Below, piece by piece: positions 49,436 to 60,100 of a stretch of 64,000 nt of DNA. Each line of letters begins with the position of its first letter. Position 1 is the stretch's first letter. Source of the stretch: Lingula anatina (lineage: Eukaryota > Brachiopoda > Lingulata > Lingulida > Lingulidae). The notes beneath the pieces were generated by a model that worked only from the letters and a program-made list of their open reading frames with translations, had not been told where the DNA came from and did no database searches. The stretch is taken from NCBI RefSeq assembly GCF_001039355.2, contig NW_019775502.1, positions 435,589-499,588 on the forward strand. The letters run 5' to 3'. Made by a program: the position numbers and the translations under genes.

Positions 49436-49775
49436 AGCAATGCTACCAGTATATGGGGAATTGGGTAGGACAGATTTAGGTATTTCTAAAAATACAAGAA
49501 TTGTATCATTTTGTGTATATATATTTCTTACAACTTATGTACAAAAATTATCAAATAGACAGGAAACGAAGTGGATACATAACTTGAAATCTATCTTGAA
49601 TAATTTTACTTCTAGTATTATTTTTCCAAAAAGTATACGATACGACGTGGTTGAAAACAAAAAGAAAAACAGAATTAGTTGCAAAATGCAACGATATGTT
49701 CGAATTTCTACTGATTTAAAATTTCCAACTTACCCAAATAAAATATATCTTTTTAAAAATAATATATTTTATTGA
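49436..49775 (+). pseudogene. LINE-like C-terminal fragment
   Basis: The frame starts LPVYGELGRTDLGISKNTRI and continues with a KWIHNLKSIL segment. This resembles the region after the reverse transcriptase in several invertebrate LINEs, with a VYGELGR...I motif and a downstream W-x-x-x-hydrophobic pattern. No reverse transcriptase was found just upstream, and the rest of the frame is AT-rich. It may be a 3' fragment of a 5'-truncated copy. Confidence 0.4.
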
Positions 49776-50020
49776 AGATACGGCTCGTCTCTTTCTGGGC
49801 AAACGTTGCCAAAATTGCTTTAAAAAACACAAAATTTAGTAACCTAGGCCAAAAATTATGATTCGATCATCCTGATTTTCGATAGGAACCAGCATGTTTA
49901 CCAAAGCCACTCATTAAGTTTGAACTAAATCAAAAATACGGTTATAGGATGGACAATAAGTGTGTTGAACAGAAAAGGCAATGACGCGGCACCCAGATTC
50001 AGATATCTATTCATTAATAC

Positions 50021-50103
50021 TGGGTCACAGATTTTCTTCAGTAGATATTATTCACAGGTATGTCTCTGGCTTATTCATGACATTCATTGTCTACTGTGAC
50101 CCT
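50021..50103. repeat. R2 repeat copy
   Basis: TGGGTCACAGATTTTCTTCA opens the block, followed by ATTCACAGGTATGTCTCTGG, and TACTGTGACCCTG closes it, making it an inverted-end member of the R2 family. Confidence 0.55.
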
Positions 50104-51216
50104 GTTGTCAAATCTGAAGGGTAATTCAAGTTATGTAGACTCGCACAGTGTCTGTATATAAAAACGAGCAATATCGATCTTGGGTGTTTGCGGGTTCAGT
50201 CTACTGCAGCAGTTAAAATATTCTTTTCAACCACAGCAGCTGTGCGGGTTTCGAGTCTCTCTTCTAAATGCTATTATGTCTCATGTTTTATCGTTCATAC
50301 GATATTTGTAATGATCTTAGATTAAAAAAATCGCTCGTTTCAAAGCTATTATAAAAATCATTCAACTTGGCACCAAATGGAGCTGTAAACGAAGAACAAC
50401 TAACTCGTCATTTTGTATCGCGTGAGTTTATCAATCGCTGCTCACAATAAAGAAAGGGATTGGTCCATAAAATCCCACGTGCACATCCTGGCTGGAAAGT
50501 AATCTCTGAGCACTGGGGGCGATTGTAGCAACTTACAAAATTATTGTTTCCCATATGGCCTCTAGAAAAGTCTATAAAGTTGAAGAGGAGGACCCTGTGG
50601 GATATCACCCAAGCTGTCTACTCTTATGTAACTACCCCTACCCTTCCTGCCTCTTCCTCAATTCTGTATATTTTTATGAAGTCCCCTGTGAAATTAAAGG
50701 ATAAATGGAAAGTATTGAAAAAACTCCGCCGTGTGCTGCACCCCCCCCCCCTCCCCCCGCACTGGGAACCGTAACTTTGACAAAGCATGGTAGGAAGTCA
50801 TCGTCCCAATAACCATTATATAGTAATATAGTAAGAAGATAGGCAAACAATTTTATTTACAAATATTAGTGTAAACCCCACAAACGTGACCATAGACAAT
50901 ATTTTTTTTAAAAACAACGATAAGTGAGGTTCTTATGCCGCTAAAACTTTTATTACAGTGCATTTACCAGGGGCACCGTGCGGTGAAACCGTATACGATT
51001 TTTTTCTGCATCATAAGTGGCTACATTTGGATTTCGCGTGTATGCCGTGGCATTTACCCTTAAAGTCATGTAGGGACTATCCAGTTGTCGGTTGGAAAAT
51101 TATCGTATGGAGATCTATCATGAATTCAGTGCAGTTGCCCTACCCTTCCATGCGGCTTCCTTGAAGATCGATACGTTGTCGGCACAGCCCCATCTTTACT
51201 ATTGTTAACTAAAACA

Positions 51217-51742
51217 GTGGCGGATTTAAAGGGGGGGGGGCAGAAGTCTTGCCCCCCCCCCCCCCCCTTCGATTTCTGGTCCCCTCTTAAAGTTAGAATT
51301 TTGGCTTGCTGAATCATAGTTCTAAACTGTACCATATCTTGAAATGGCATCGTTCGCCCTCAAAAACACCATGGGCCGTTCAGCGGGCCCCGAAACCCAC
51401 GCCAAGTGTGTGTGTGGGGGGGGGGGGGGGGGGNNNNNNNNNNNNNNNNNNNNNNNNNNNNNNNNNNNNNNNNNNNNNNNNNNNNNNNNNNNNNNNNNNN
51501 NNNNNNNAAAATCACACCAATATGGTCCCCCTCTTGCAATTAGAATTTTGAATAGCTGAATCATAGTTCTAAACCGTACCAAATGACATCTTTCGCCTTC
51601 TAAATTACCAAAAAAATCCGGGGCCCTTCAGCAGGCCCCGAACCCCACGCCAAGGGGTGGGGGTGGGGGGTGGAGAGGGTAAGGTCGGCTTCGCATCCGC
51701 AGACTCCTCCCCCCCCCCTTTCAAATAATCCTGGATCCGCCA
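51217..51742. mobile_element. R1 repeat cluster with terminal inverted repeats, interrupted by an assembly gap
   Basis: The left end reads GTGGCGGATTTAAAGGGGG and the right end is complementary (CCCCCTTTCAAATAATCC then TGGATCCGCCA). Inside, the stretch TGAATCATAGTTCTAAAC occurs twice (51310 and 51559), so two partly overlapping copies are present. An N run (51434-51507) follows a G-run. Frames with X residues here are artefacts. Confidence 0.75.
51434..51507. other. Assembly gap (74 N)
   Basis: Unknown bases follow a run of Gs within the R1 cluster; the true length is unknown. Confidence 1.
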
Positions 51743-52379
51743 AGGTGAAAAACCACCAAAGATGGAAAAAAAGAGCCCAACAAAGGTTCAAACATTATCA
51801 AGATCACCGCAAGTCCACCGATTCCGAACAATGCCCTTTCAGGAAATGTGTGATCTCATCTTCGGTAATACTGCGGTCTATGGGCTAACGATTTTCAAAA
51901 TTTGTCAAAAGTTTCAGCTTGACAAAATTGTAGAGGCTACGGAGGTCACGGCCACCGTCTGCCTCCGCCCAGCCGCACAAAAAGGGTTTACGGGCAGTGT
52001 CCATGGGCGTGCAACGTACAGGTACGTACATCGCATGGCCAATGTAATCAAGGCTTGATCTAGTCTAAAGGGCAGAATATAAGGTTTCTTTCGCAAGTTT
52101 CAGTTTTATTCTGTTGGGATATTATCATCAAGTTAAATGTTAAAGAAATAGCTGTGTTGTCGACGTCCTTACACTTCCTCTAATGCAGATAAAGGGTTCT
52201 ATATCCGATATTAACATTTTTCCTTTTTTCATTATGGTAGCTTTGTGTGGTTTTTTAGTTTTCTGTGCTTTTTAGTTTTATTGACGACCCAGAACGAGTA
52301 CAGCAAATCAAGCAATTAAGGTCTGAGCGGATTAACTGCCGTGCTTGCATTCAGATGGTTCTTGCGAACTGGCAGTGCG

Positions 52380-52660
52380 TGCCCTGCCAATAATTACCTA
52401 CCTTGTAATTACCCTTGAGATTTCAAAACAGGGTTAAAGTGGAGAATTGTGTCACGAATTAGCCAGAGATAGATATCTGTGAATATCTGGTGAAAAATCA
52501 ATCGGTGACCCTGATAGAGGGTACCCTCTACCAGGGCCGCAGTTAATATTGTGGACACTTTTTGCTGAATCTGACATCAGACCAAAATGACTGTCTATTT
52601 ATCTAGAGACATATCTGTGAATATCTGTGGAAAATAAATCTGTCGCCCTGGTAGAGGGTA
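52380..52660. repeat. R2 repeat, two core units
   Basis: The core AGCCAGAGATAGATATCTGTG, ending in GGTGAAAAATCAAT, appears at about 52459, and a second core AGAGACATATCTGTGAATAT at about 52605. They are separated by complementary phrases TAGAGGGTACCCTCTACC. This is the best-preserved member of the family in the window. Confidence 0.65.
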
Positions 52661-53609
52661 GATAGAGAGTACTAAACATGCAAGGGCTGCAAAGTTGACA
52701 AACGAAGTGCCCGGACATGCGCTGTATCTATTTCATACCAAACGAACAAAACACGTGGAATCTCTCCCACACGTAAACGAAGGTCACACCACGTTGTTAC
52801 ACCACATCTGGGCCCTTTGCTTCCGGCATTCGCACCCGTGTGCACGTAAGTCTCTCTACGAGTCATACTATTTGCTGCCTCGAGGCGCGTCTACAGCACG
52901 CCATGAACTGTGCACGTGGTGTCTCTGACTTAATGCACAAGGGACGCCGGGAGCAAATAAGACACTGTTAAGGATCATAGCTGTAACACAACACCACATC
53001 TCAGACATCAAGATATCAAATCAAAATGAAAATTGCATATGGAAGTCATTTAATGCAAAAAATCTTACACTACATGTATAACATACCGGCAGCAACACAC
53101 TTATATATGTCTTCCTGATGGAAGTCATTCAATGCAAAAAATCTTACACTATAACATAGCGTCACACTTCTATCTGTCCTCCTATAACATGTAAAAATGT
53201 ATTGGTCCACTGAGCTGTGTAGACCTATGGCACTTTAAAAGGTGTAATAATATATATAGAATAATTTGACATAAATACAAGAGCTATGTAAACCTATGGC
53301 ACTTGAAAAGGTGCAATAAAATATGGAAGATATAACATTATAATCATATTAAATACATTCAATAACATTGTATCATACTTCAATAAAACTGAATAGATTA
53401 CAAAAGAGAGTCCTTGTATATATATAAATATAAAAAGCTCTCAAAATTGTAAATATCTCTCTGTGTTGCTATCAAAAGTTGTATAGCACCCGATAAAAAT
53501 ATCCACAAAGAAAATTTTGTTTACAGGTATGACACTCTTCTTCCAAACCATCCTGTAATAAATCACTTTGATTATCCCTTGCATTACCTTCACCGAAGCT
53601 TTTATATGC

Positions 53610-53854
53610 TGGGTTCCCATGCCTAGATCAATCCATCTGGATTGGTCTAACTCCCTGGGGAGTCTCACTAAATTGCTATCAACTTAACCGGCTAAAATGT
53701 CTGTCACGCCTACCGAATCAGCTAGGGGGTAAGGTAATTACCCCCTAACAGCTTTACTTGGTGTAACAGGTATTTGAGCTGGCCAAGTTGATAGCATTTT
53801 AGTGAAACTCCCCAGGGAGTTAGACCAAGCCAAATATCTGTGGGAATGGTCCCT
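53610..53854. mobile_element. Foldback MITE family R3, copy C
   Basis: The ends GGGTTCCCATGCCTAGATC and TATCTGTGGGAATGGTCCC are inverted copies. The stretches ACTCCCTGGGGAGT and CTCCCCAGGGAGTTAGACC mark the inner arms. It ends a few bases before the duplication next to the GnT-IV-like gene. Confidence 0.85.
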
Positions 53855-53861
53855 TAATCAT

Positions 53862-54121
53862 ATATGTAACTTAGTTGTCTTGGCGAATGATTTTCATTGG
53901 CTAAGCTGATTGTCACATTCTTCCGTGTTGGGCATTTTTGATTATGTGCTGTGAATACCCTTGTTTCAGCCACTCTTATTAATTGCTGAACTTATGTAAC
54001 TTAGTTGTCTTGGAGAATGATCTTCATTGGCTAAGCTGATTGTCACATTCTTCAATGTTGGGCATTTTTGATTATGTGCTGTGAATACCCATGTTTCAGC
54101 CACTCTTACTCATTGTTTAAC
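53862..54121. repeat. 130-bp tandem duplication reaching into the 3' end of the GnT-IV-like gene
   Basis: Units start TATGTAACTTAGTTGTCTTG at 53863 and 53993, period 130 bp, with only a handful of differences. The second unit runs through the stop codon (54106-54108) and the last few codons of the gene. Confidence 0.92.
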
Positions 54122-54842
54122 TTTCCCTCTCTAAAATATATATCGTAAGCCTTGAAAGGTCCCTGCTTGGATTTTTCACTGGAAGAAGACCAAATTCCTT
54201 TATGCTGAAAAAGTGACTTCCTGTTATAAATATGCCTTGTTTGAGTCACTGAACTTAGAAAATAATTAATTAGCCAATCACATGGTTGCTCGTCATAAAA
54301 TAAGATCAAATATCTTGCAAGTTTATCTAGGACACCCGACTTGAAAAGCTTTCCTATGAATCCGAGAAGAGAAAATTCTAAACAAACCCATGGGTTTTTG
54401 TAATTTTTCAGAATAAAGGCACGTATGTCTTTCACAAATCCAAACGCTGGCATAACATCGTCCTCTATTTGAATGTAGTATTCTGAAATATTTCTTCCAT
54501 AGAAAAACATGAACGCATAGTCCACATTTTGCTTTGATCTCCATGCAACCTGATTTGGCGGATCATTATAATTCCTTTTTAAATTTGTTAATGGTGGGTA
54601 ATATTTCTCTGGAACTTGCATAACTAATAGAAATCCACTGTTCATGTAGTCACCATATCTGGCGCTGATGTTTTTCAAAACAGCGGCATTATAGTCTGTA
54701 TCAAAATTAGCCAAAAACACCAGAAGAACAATGCTCTCTTTTTCTTTTAGTGTTGTCCTGCTGATAATATATCGTATAGTCTGCAACAGGTACTCGGCCC
54801 CCCGTGCTCGTTTGACAGACGGAATACCAATGGTGAGAAAAC
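54106..54842 (-). CDS. MGAT4: GnT-IV (MGAT4)-like glycosyltransferase, last exon
   Basis: An acceptor CTTTCAG at 54843 opens a frame of 244 full residues that ends at a TAA (54108-54106). Family landmarks in order are FLTIGIPSVKR at the start, YYPPLTNLKR, WRSKQNVDYAFMF, IQIEDDV with the EDD metal-binding triplet, LEFSLLGFIGKLF, and DWLINYFLSS before a SLFQHKGIWSS close. These match beta-1,4-N-acetylglucosaminyltransferase IV, a Golgi enzyme adding a GlcNAc branch to the alpha-1,3 arm of N-glycans from UDP-GlcNAc. Known MGAT4A/B proteins continue for over 150 residues after the SLFQH region; here the protein stops about 35 residues on, without the C-terminal lectin-like domain. The exon starts in phase 1, so upstream exons carrying the membrane anchor and stem must exist. 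The TTG at 54786 is internal, not a start. Confidence 0.87.
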
Positions 54843-55813
54843 CTGAAAGATTTCAGTTCAAATAAGTTAACATCAGATTTCATAAAAATCAATTATGACA
54901 AGAATTTTTGGAAACAAATTTTCCATTACATATGATTCAAATGGTATCGAAGTCCCTGAAGCAATATTATGCAAAAAAATTTTTCTTGTTTTTTGTTAAA
55001 TTGAATTGCTGTAGTGGAAAAGCCGAGTGTTTTAACGACCTAACATGCAGGTGTTTCAGGATATGAAACCGCTGACTTAAGTTTAGCGTTGTCTCATTTC
55101 TGCATGTAACCGAATTCTGCTGAACTGCACATGTCAGTCCAAATTACAGGCATGTAAATGCTTGCCCTAGATTTCATCAGAAGCCATTGGAGTAGCTGGC
55201 AGGAAAACATTCTGAGGAACTTAGCAATGAAGTGTTTCACCCAAAACTTAAGTTTCTCCAAGAACTTCCTAATCATAAGCAGGAAGCCTTAGTTTTTAAT
55301 ATTTTAAGGGGACCTTGCTCAATGCAAGCTGTACCTGAAGACTGTGTTTGCAAAGTTTTATACAGTCTGAGTGTAAGGAGTGGTGCTTTTTTACGTATTT
55401 AAGCCTTGAAGATGCTAGCCATTTACCATTCAAGTAAGTGAAGCACCAGAGAGCGGCCCCACAACAGTTAATAAGTTGAAAATGTCAGCGGAAGAAGCCC
55501 CCAAAGTGACAAAAGGATGCAAATACCATTCAAGTGAATAACTAACAGCCCACGAGGAAATATACGGTAAGTATAGTTTCTCTATGGAGGATGTAAATGA
55601 AGGATATGAAAGAACTAAACTGTCGACTGCAACTATTCTGTTTCACACTGACAACTTGGTGTTGCAATTGCAGCAGGAAGATTATATTACTTTTCTAACT
55701 TTCAGAAAAATTACCTCTTTTCTGTCTCCATCTGCCTGCAACTTGGACACTTCCAAGATCAAGGACGTTCCATCGTGAATGTATCAAGTTATCCACAGAG
55801 TTCTATTTATATG

Positions 55814-55892
<79 letters not shown>
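55814..55892. repeat. A-run followed by (TA)n
   Basis: About 31 As are followed by about 45 bases of alternating TA and a short (CA). It sits 40 bases before the MITE at 55934. Confidence 0.95.
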
Positions 55893-55900
<8 letters not shown>

Positions 55901-55933
55901 TTAAGCGTTTATTTCAATATTACTTGCAAATGA

Positions 55934-56273
55934 CACTAGTGGGCTAGATTTGGTATTAAAGTGCAATTTAAGTTCACAAGTGATCTTACACGAACTTAAA
56001 CATTATAGCAGTAGTCTTAAAATGGACTGAATCTGCTTTTAAGATCAAAATTGATCTAACATCTACTTAAGTGGTCAAGCAGTTTCCTCCCCTCACAATG
56101 GGGGATACCTCCCCTCACAATAGAGAACACCTCTGCTCACAATAGGAGAATGTGTAAGGGGAGACAACTTAATTGGCTGTTGGACCAGAAATAGTCTTAC
56201 TCATGTTTTAAGATCATGTAAGACTATTTGTGAACTTAAATTGCACTTTAAGACCAAATCAAGCCCACTAGTG
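55934..56273. mobile_element. CACTA-type non-autonomous DNA element
   Basis: The ends CACTAGTGGGCTAGATTTGG and CCAAATCAAGCCCACTAGTG are inverted copies, with pairing extending about 55 bp inwards (TAAAGTGCAATTTAAGTTCA and its complement). TGA stands directly outside both ends, a possible 3-bp target duplication. CACTA termini with 2-3 bp duplications are typical of EnSpm/CACTA transposons. The interior has repeated CCCCTCACAAT and no coding frame. Confidence 0.75.
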
Positions 56274-56431
56274 TGAGTTATAACTAAATAAATCCAAAAC
56301 ATCATTTCTAAATTTATGCACAATTAATTCACTCCTGGTGACCTATACAAATCACAAGACAAATGTAGACTTGGTACTTTAAGTACCACTACATCAGACA
56401 TACAAAAGTCAATAGTTTACCACCTGTTTAC

Positions 56432-56517
56432 CTGTTTTTCTCTCTGGTGTAACTTCTGTATGGTTGTTGAAAAATCTCTCTGATGGTCATTTATGCTTAC
56501 GGCAAACTCTGATTCAT
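56432..56517 (-). other. Possible upstream exon (stem region) of the GnT-IV-like gene
   Basis: A strong acceptor TTTATTTTTTCAG is followed by 28 open codons: DESEFAVSINDHQRDFST, then TIQKLHQREKQ, ending at a GTAAAC donor (or GTGGTA eight bases on). The peptide is polar and coil-forming, like the stem of type II Golgi enzymes. It enters in phase 1 and leaves in phase 0, while the catalytic exon needs phase 1, so at least one exon between them would be missing. Confidence 0.3.
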
Positions 56518-57074
56518 CTGAAAAAATAAATATGAAATCTATACATTTAATTTATATAATCAATCTACAAAGAATTATTAGAGCACCTAAAAATTATGTG
56601 CACAGCAGGGGCCAACTGCACTGCTGTGTAAACAGACACGCTAGATTATCATCAAAACTTTTCTTAATAAGTCATCCTATCTCTCAAATTTGTGTTTTTG
56701 ACTTTGAATACTTTGCTTGATGGCCTTTTTTTGTCAAGAAACATGTAGTCACCTAACTGATTTTGTCTGTCGAAGCAACATATGTCATATTACCTTAGAC
56801 TGTTACTGAAAGAGGCTCCTAGTTTCTGTCAAATAGTGGCTTTAACATCTGAGCTCCATTTCACAAGAAAAAATCCCTATAAAATCAGTCTTTACATAGA
56901 CTGCTTAGAATATTCGCTGAATATGTGTAAGCAGTGCAAATAGGCATCAAACATTTACTCTTTGACTGGCAATTCCAATTTCTCGAAAGTGAGGTAATGT
57001 GTGTAAACATTGGGAGCAAGAGAAAACATACTTTCCATGAGTTTGATTAATTTTGAAAATCTACAGTTATAATA

Positions 57075-58063
57075 CAGGGGCGTAACCAGACCTTTAAAAA
57101 TTGTACGCACAGATTTTTAAAATTCCCAGCAAAATGTAGACTAACGCAAGAGATGAAGGACAGCGTAATTACAGCATATGTACCACACATCGCAGCTTAA
57201 TTTCCATTAATAATAAAATCATCATTTAGTCAGAAATATTCTCGCAATTAAAAAAGTTTCAATATTCTTATTACCCAGAACGGTATATTTATTTAAAAGG
57301 AGGCTAGCTTCGCATATGTGGAACCCCCTTCAAATAATCCTGGATCCACCTCTGAGTTGAACTATCATACGGTTTCATTCACCTTACATGTGGATGCATG
57401 GCTCCCAAAAACAACCAATTTTACGACACGACAGAGCTTTGATATATCTAAGTTTAATTATTTGTTTGTAAAAATTGCCCCTGTCACCCTGTTAGTTTGG
57501 AGGGGTAAGTTGGGTCAAGTCCGTGTCAAAATTCTTTGAAGCTTTGCAGGAAAAATTCTTCCTTTGTTTCTCTAGCTCCTTCTTAAACCTGGTGTCCAGA
57601 TTTTATCTAGTGCCCCCAGGGTTGCGAGAGCTGCTCTTTGAAAATAACACTCAGGCAGATTTTTACCTGAGATAAATATCGCCAGATATTCTCAAGAAAG
57701 AAGGTACAGAAGAGTTGAGGGCCACTGAGCCCTCCAATTAAGAGGTAAAGGAAGTTTCAGTTAGATGGACCAAGAAGTTATAAAGAAGTTATAACTCCTT
57801 GGATGGACGATTAAGATAGGACTTGTTAAGGTTACAGGCATTGTTTACCTCAGTTTGCAAGACGGGGGGAGGGGGGGGGGTCAGAACAATTGTGCCTATA
57901 CGATTGGTACAGAGGATTTGTTTTTACAGGTGACTTTAATAAGCAGAGGATTTCTTTATATTCCGTGAAAAATACACTAAATTTATATGAATTAAATAAT
58001 ATCATGGTTGGCCAAAAAATTGTACGCACAGTGCATCCGTGCGTATGCCTAGTTACGCCCATG
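57075..58063. mobile_element. Non-autonomous DNA element, about 990 bp, with CAGGGGCGTAAC ends
   Basis: The left end CAGGGGCGTAACCAG and right end CTAGTTACGCCCATG are inverted copies, and AATTGTACGCACAG occurs near both ends in opposite sense. TAATA flanks both sides. An R1 fragment (57300-57357, ending CCTGGATCCACC) is nested inside. Frames at 57318-57539 and 57850-58062 are by-products. Confidence 0.65.
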
Positions 58064-59533
58064 TAATAAATATAAACCTTACTATATAGAAAATAATTCT
58101 GTTGAGTTCACTAATTACCCAAATTGATATTGAAACTCATGCCTTCTCTGGCACCATCTGAGCCCAGGAGGGGAGACACTATGTGATACGGGACGGTGGC
58201 AGATGCTGATCTCCCAAACTAATGACAAGAGTGGTTTTGTGTTCAAATTTTTATTAAAAACAAAAAGAAAAAGAAAAAGATAATGTTACAATGAGCTTAA
58301 GTTAAGCAAGCACTTTTTTAATACTCAGTCTCTGATTTTGGTAGCATTATACTTTAAGTATCTCTTTAAAAGTCTTAGACCAGTGTTTAGTTTTTAGTTT
58401 CAATGAAAACATCTTTAGTAGCCTCTGGACTCTTGGTAGCGTCTGGTCTGGAAGAAAACCTAGATAATGCATGGGAACATCTGCTGACACTGCCCGTCTA
58501 GAATTTAATTTCATTCTGACTGCCACACAGTCCTCATGGTTGTGTACATCACACAAGATGGTCACTGCATGCTGGGGGGGTTCTACCGGTCACTGCATGC
58601 TGGGGGATTCTACCAGTCACTCGGTGAGTTGCCTAGGACTCTCCAGAATTCTCGTCTGGAACCAAAATTTCTGACTCCTAATTGGTAACTAAAACATCAC
58701 CTCTTGAAAACGCAAGCCTACAATCATGGGTGTCAGCTTCCAGTCAGAATCTCTCCAGGTTCTTGACAGATTCATGTCTCTTCTAATGGCTCAAGGTACG
58801 CAGGATTCTTGTAGCTCTTGTAACTCTGCAGCACTCTTAGGCATGCGTTGGACAAGGAACATGTTCTAGCTAGAAGACAGACAGAGGGTATGTTCTAGCA
58901 GACTCCACCACAGGCAGTGACCTTCATCGGAATAACATCGCTTGGCCTGTGGCTCCTGGATTTTGCCTTCTAATAGATAAATGCAGGGATCGAATGACCT
59001 GATGAAAAAATCATAATGTGACTTCGGCACTTTTGTAGTATGTGATGAACAAGAAAATGTAAAAAACTGTTTGAAAAGTGAAAGTTACAGAAAGTTACAG
59101 GGTGGGGGGAATACTACAAAAGCACCGTGACTTCTTGGAAATATTTCCTGCCAAGAAGAGCCACTCACCAACATATGGCAGCTGACCCGACGAAGAAAAA
59201 ATCGTGTTGATTTGTTAAATTGTATCAACAACATTAAGTAATAAGTAATATATTTCGCTTTTATATCAACCTATTTTTAATTACCCTTTCTACTAGTTTC
59301 CTTGCAACTGGACTTGTTTTTTCAAGTGTATTGCGCTGTATTGCGCAATTCAGTCACACCGCTGTTACACCTCTCCCAATACCCCCCCTCCCCTGCCAAC
59401 GGCACCACATACACTAACCGCCATCTCTGAATATTAACATGCTATTTTTTTTCAACCTTGTACTTTGCACAAGCACACTCCAAAAAAATTATACCAGTAG
59501 TAGTAGTAGCTGAAATTGCTGAGATCGCTGCCA
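58064..59533. other. Non-genic stretch
   Basis: There is a short duplication of CACTGCATGCTGGGGG at about 58562-58605. The minus-strand frame at 58347-58565 reads in part EDCVAVRMKLNSRRAVSADV and looks more protein-like than most, but no start, splice partner or family was recognised. Confidence 0.35.
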
Positions 59534-59690
59534 ATAGAGAGGTTTCGCAGCCGTGCTGATATGCATACGGAAACGGATACGTCATCAGTTTATGTGTATA
59601 TTTGACGTCATTGAAACCTGTAGCGTCAAATCTGTAGTGGTTGAGTGGGATATATACATCCATATACGTAGTTGAAAAGGGGGCATCTCG

Positions 59691-59825
59691 ATAGTCCGAA
59701 GGTTCATTGGTCCGAAAAATGGTAACACATTTATCCTTTTTTTAATCAAGGGTTCATTGGTCCGAAGGTTCTATAGTGAATATTCGGACCAATGAACCTT
59801 CGGACTATTGAACCTTCGGACTATT
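59691..59825. repeat. Palindromic element built of TTCATTGGTCCGAA units
   Basis: ATAGTCCGAAGGTTCATTGG at the left pairs with its complement at 59783-59805, followed by one further AACCTTCGGACTATT unit. A second direct unit at 59750-59771 makes alternative hairpins possible. Confidence 0.85.
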
Positions 59826-60100
59826 GCTACGGCCCCGTTGAAAAACGGATATGTTTTACTTCTATTTCACACGATGTATGAGCACAAGTATCTTATATTT
59901 TGGGTTGCATGAATTGCTGAAGACTTATACAATCTCTCTGTACATATATTAGATGTTGCCCCCTTACGAAAAAGTCCTATAGGATCCTATAGGAAATTGG
60001 GAAAAGAAAGTGAAAAAAAAATCATACAGCCGCTATAAACCTGTGAGTTCAATCCGTGCGGTGTCGGACTGTGTAAATTCAATTCAAATATATTTATCTT

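Larger units (their letters stand above)
41021..53609. other. Gene-poor region between GPCR and GnT-IV-like gene
   Basis: No gene is supported in 12.5 kb. The region holds a palindromic element (41576-41765), (TA)n at 42195-42228, (ATC)n at about 43399-43422, (GT)n at 45281-45308, an L2-like LINE remnant (46430-47110), a LINE tail (49436-49775), R2 and R1 repeats and the assembly gap. The frames at 48954-49342, 51762-52058 and 52672-52928 have no recognised domain. 53030-53330 contains two short tandem duplications of about 80 bp and 85 bp. Confidence 0.5.
54843..57074. other. Upstream (intron or 5') region of the GnT-IV-like gene
   Basis: An exon that supplies phase 1 to the catalytic exon should lie here, but I could not identify one. 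55094-55276 has an open frame without recognised domain and resembles a dispersed repeat. The (A)n(TA)n tract and the CACTA-type MITE lie at 55814-56273. A possible exon lies at 56432-56517. Confidence 0.4.

Noticed and set aside
51306-51582. Frames containing X residues
   Set aside because: They run through the N gap.
52672-52928. Moderately GC-rich block open on both strands
   Set aside because: No start, splice partner or recognised domain on either strand.
53030-53330. Short duplicated phrases with CATTTAATGCAAAAAATC
   Set aside because: Too short and diverged to call an element; mentioned only in the regional entry.
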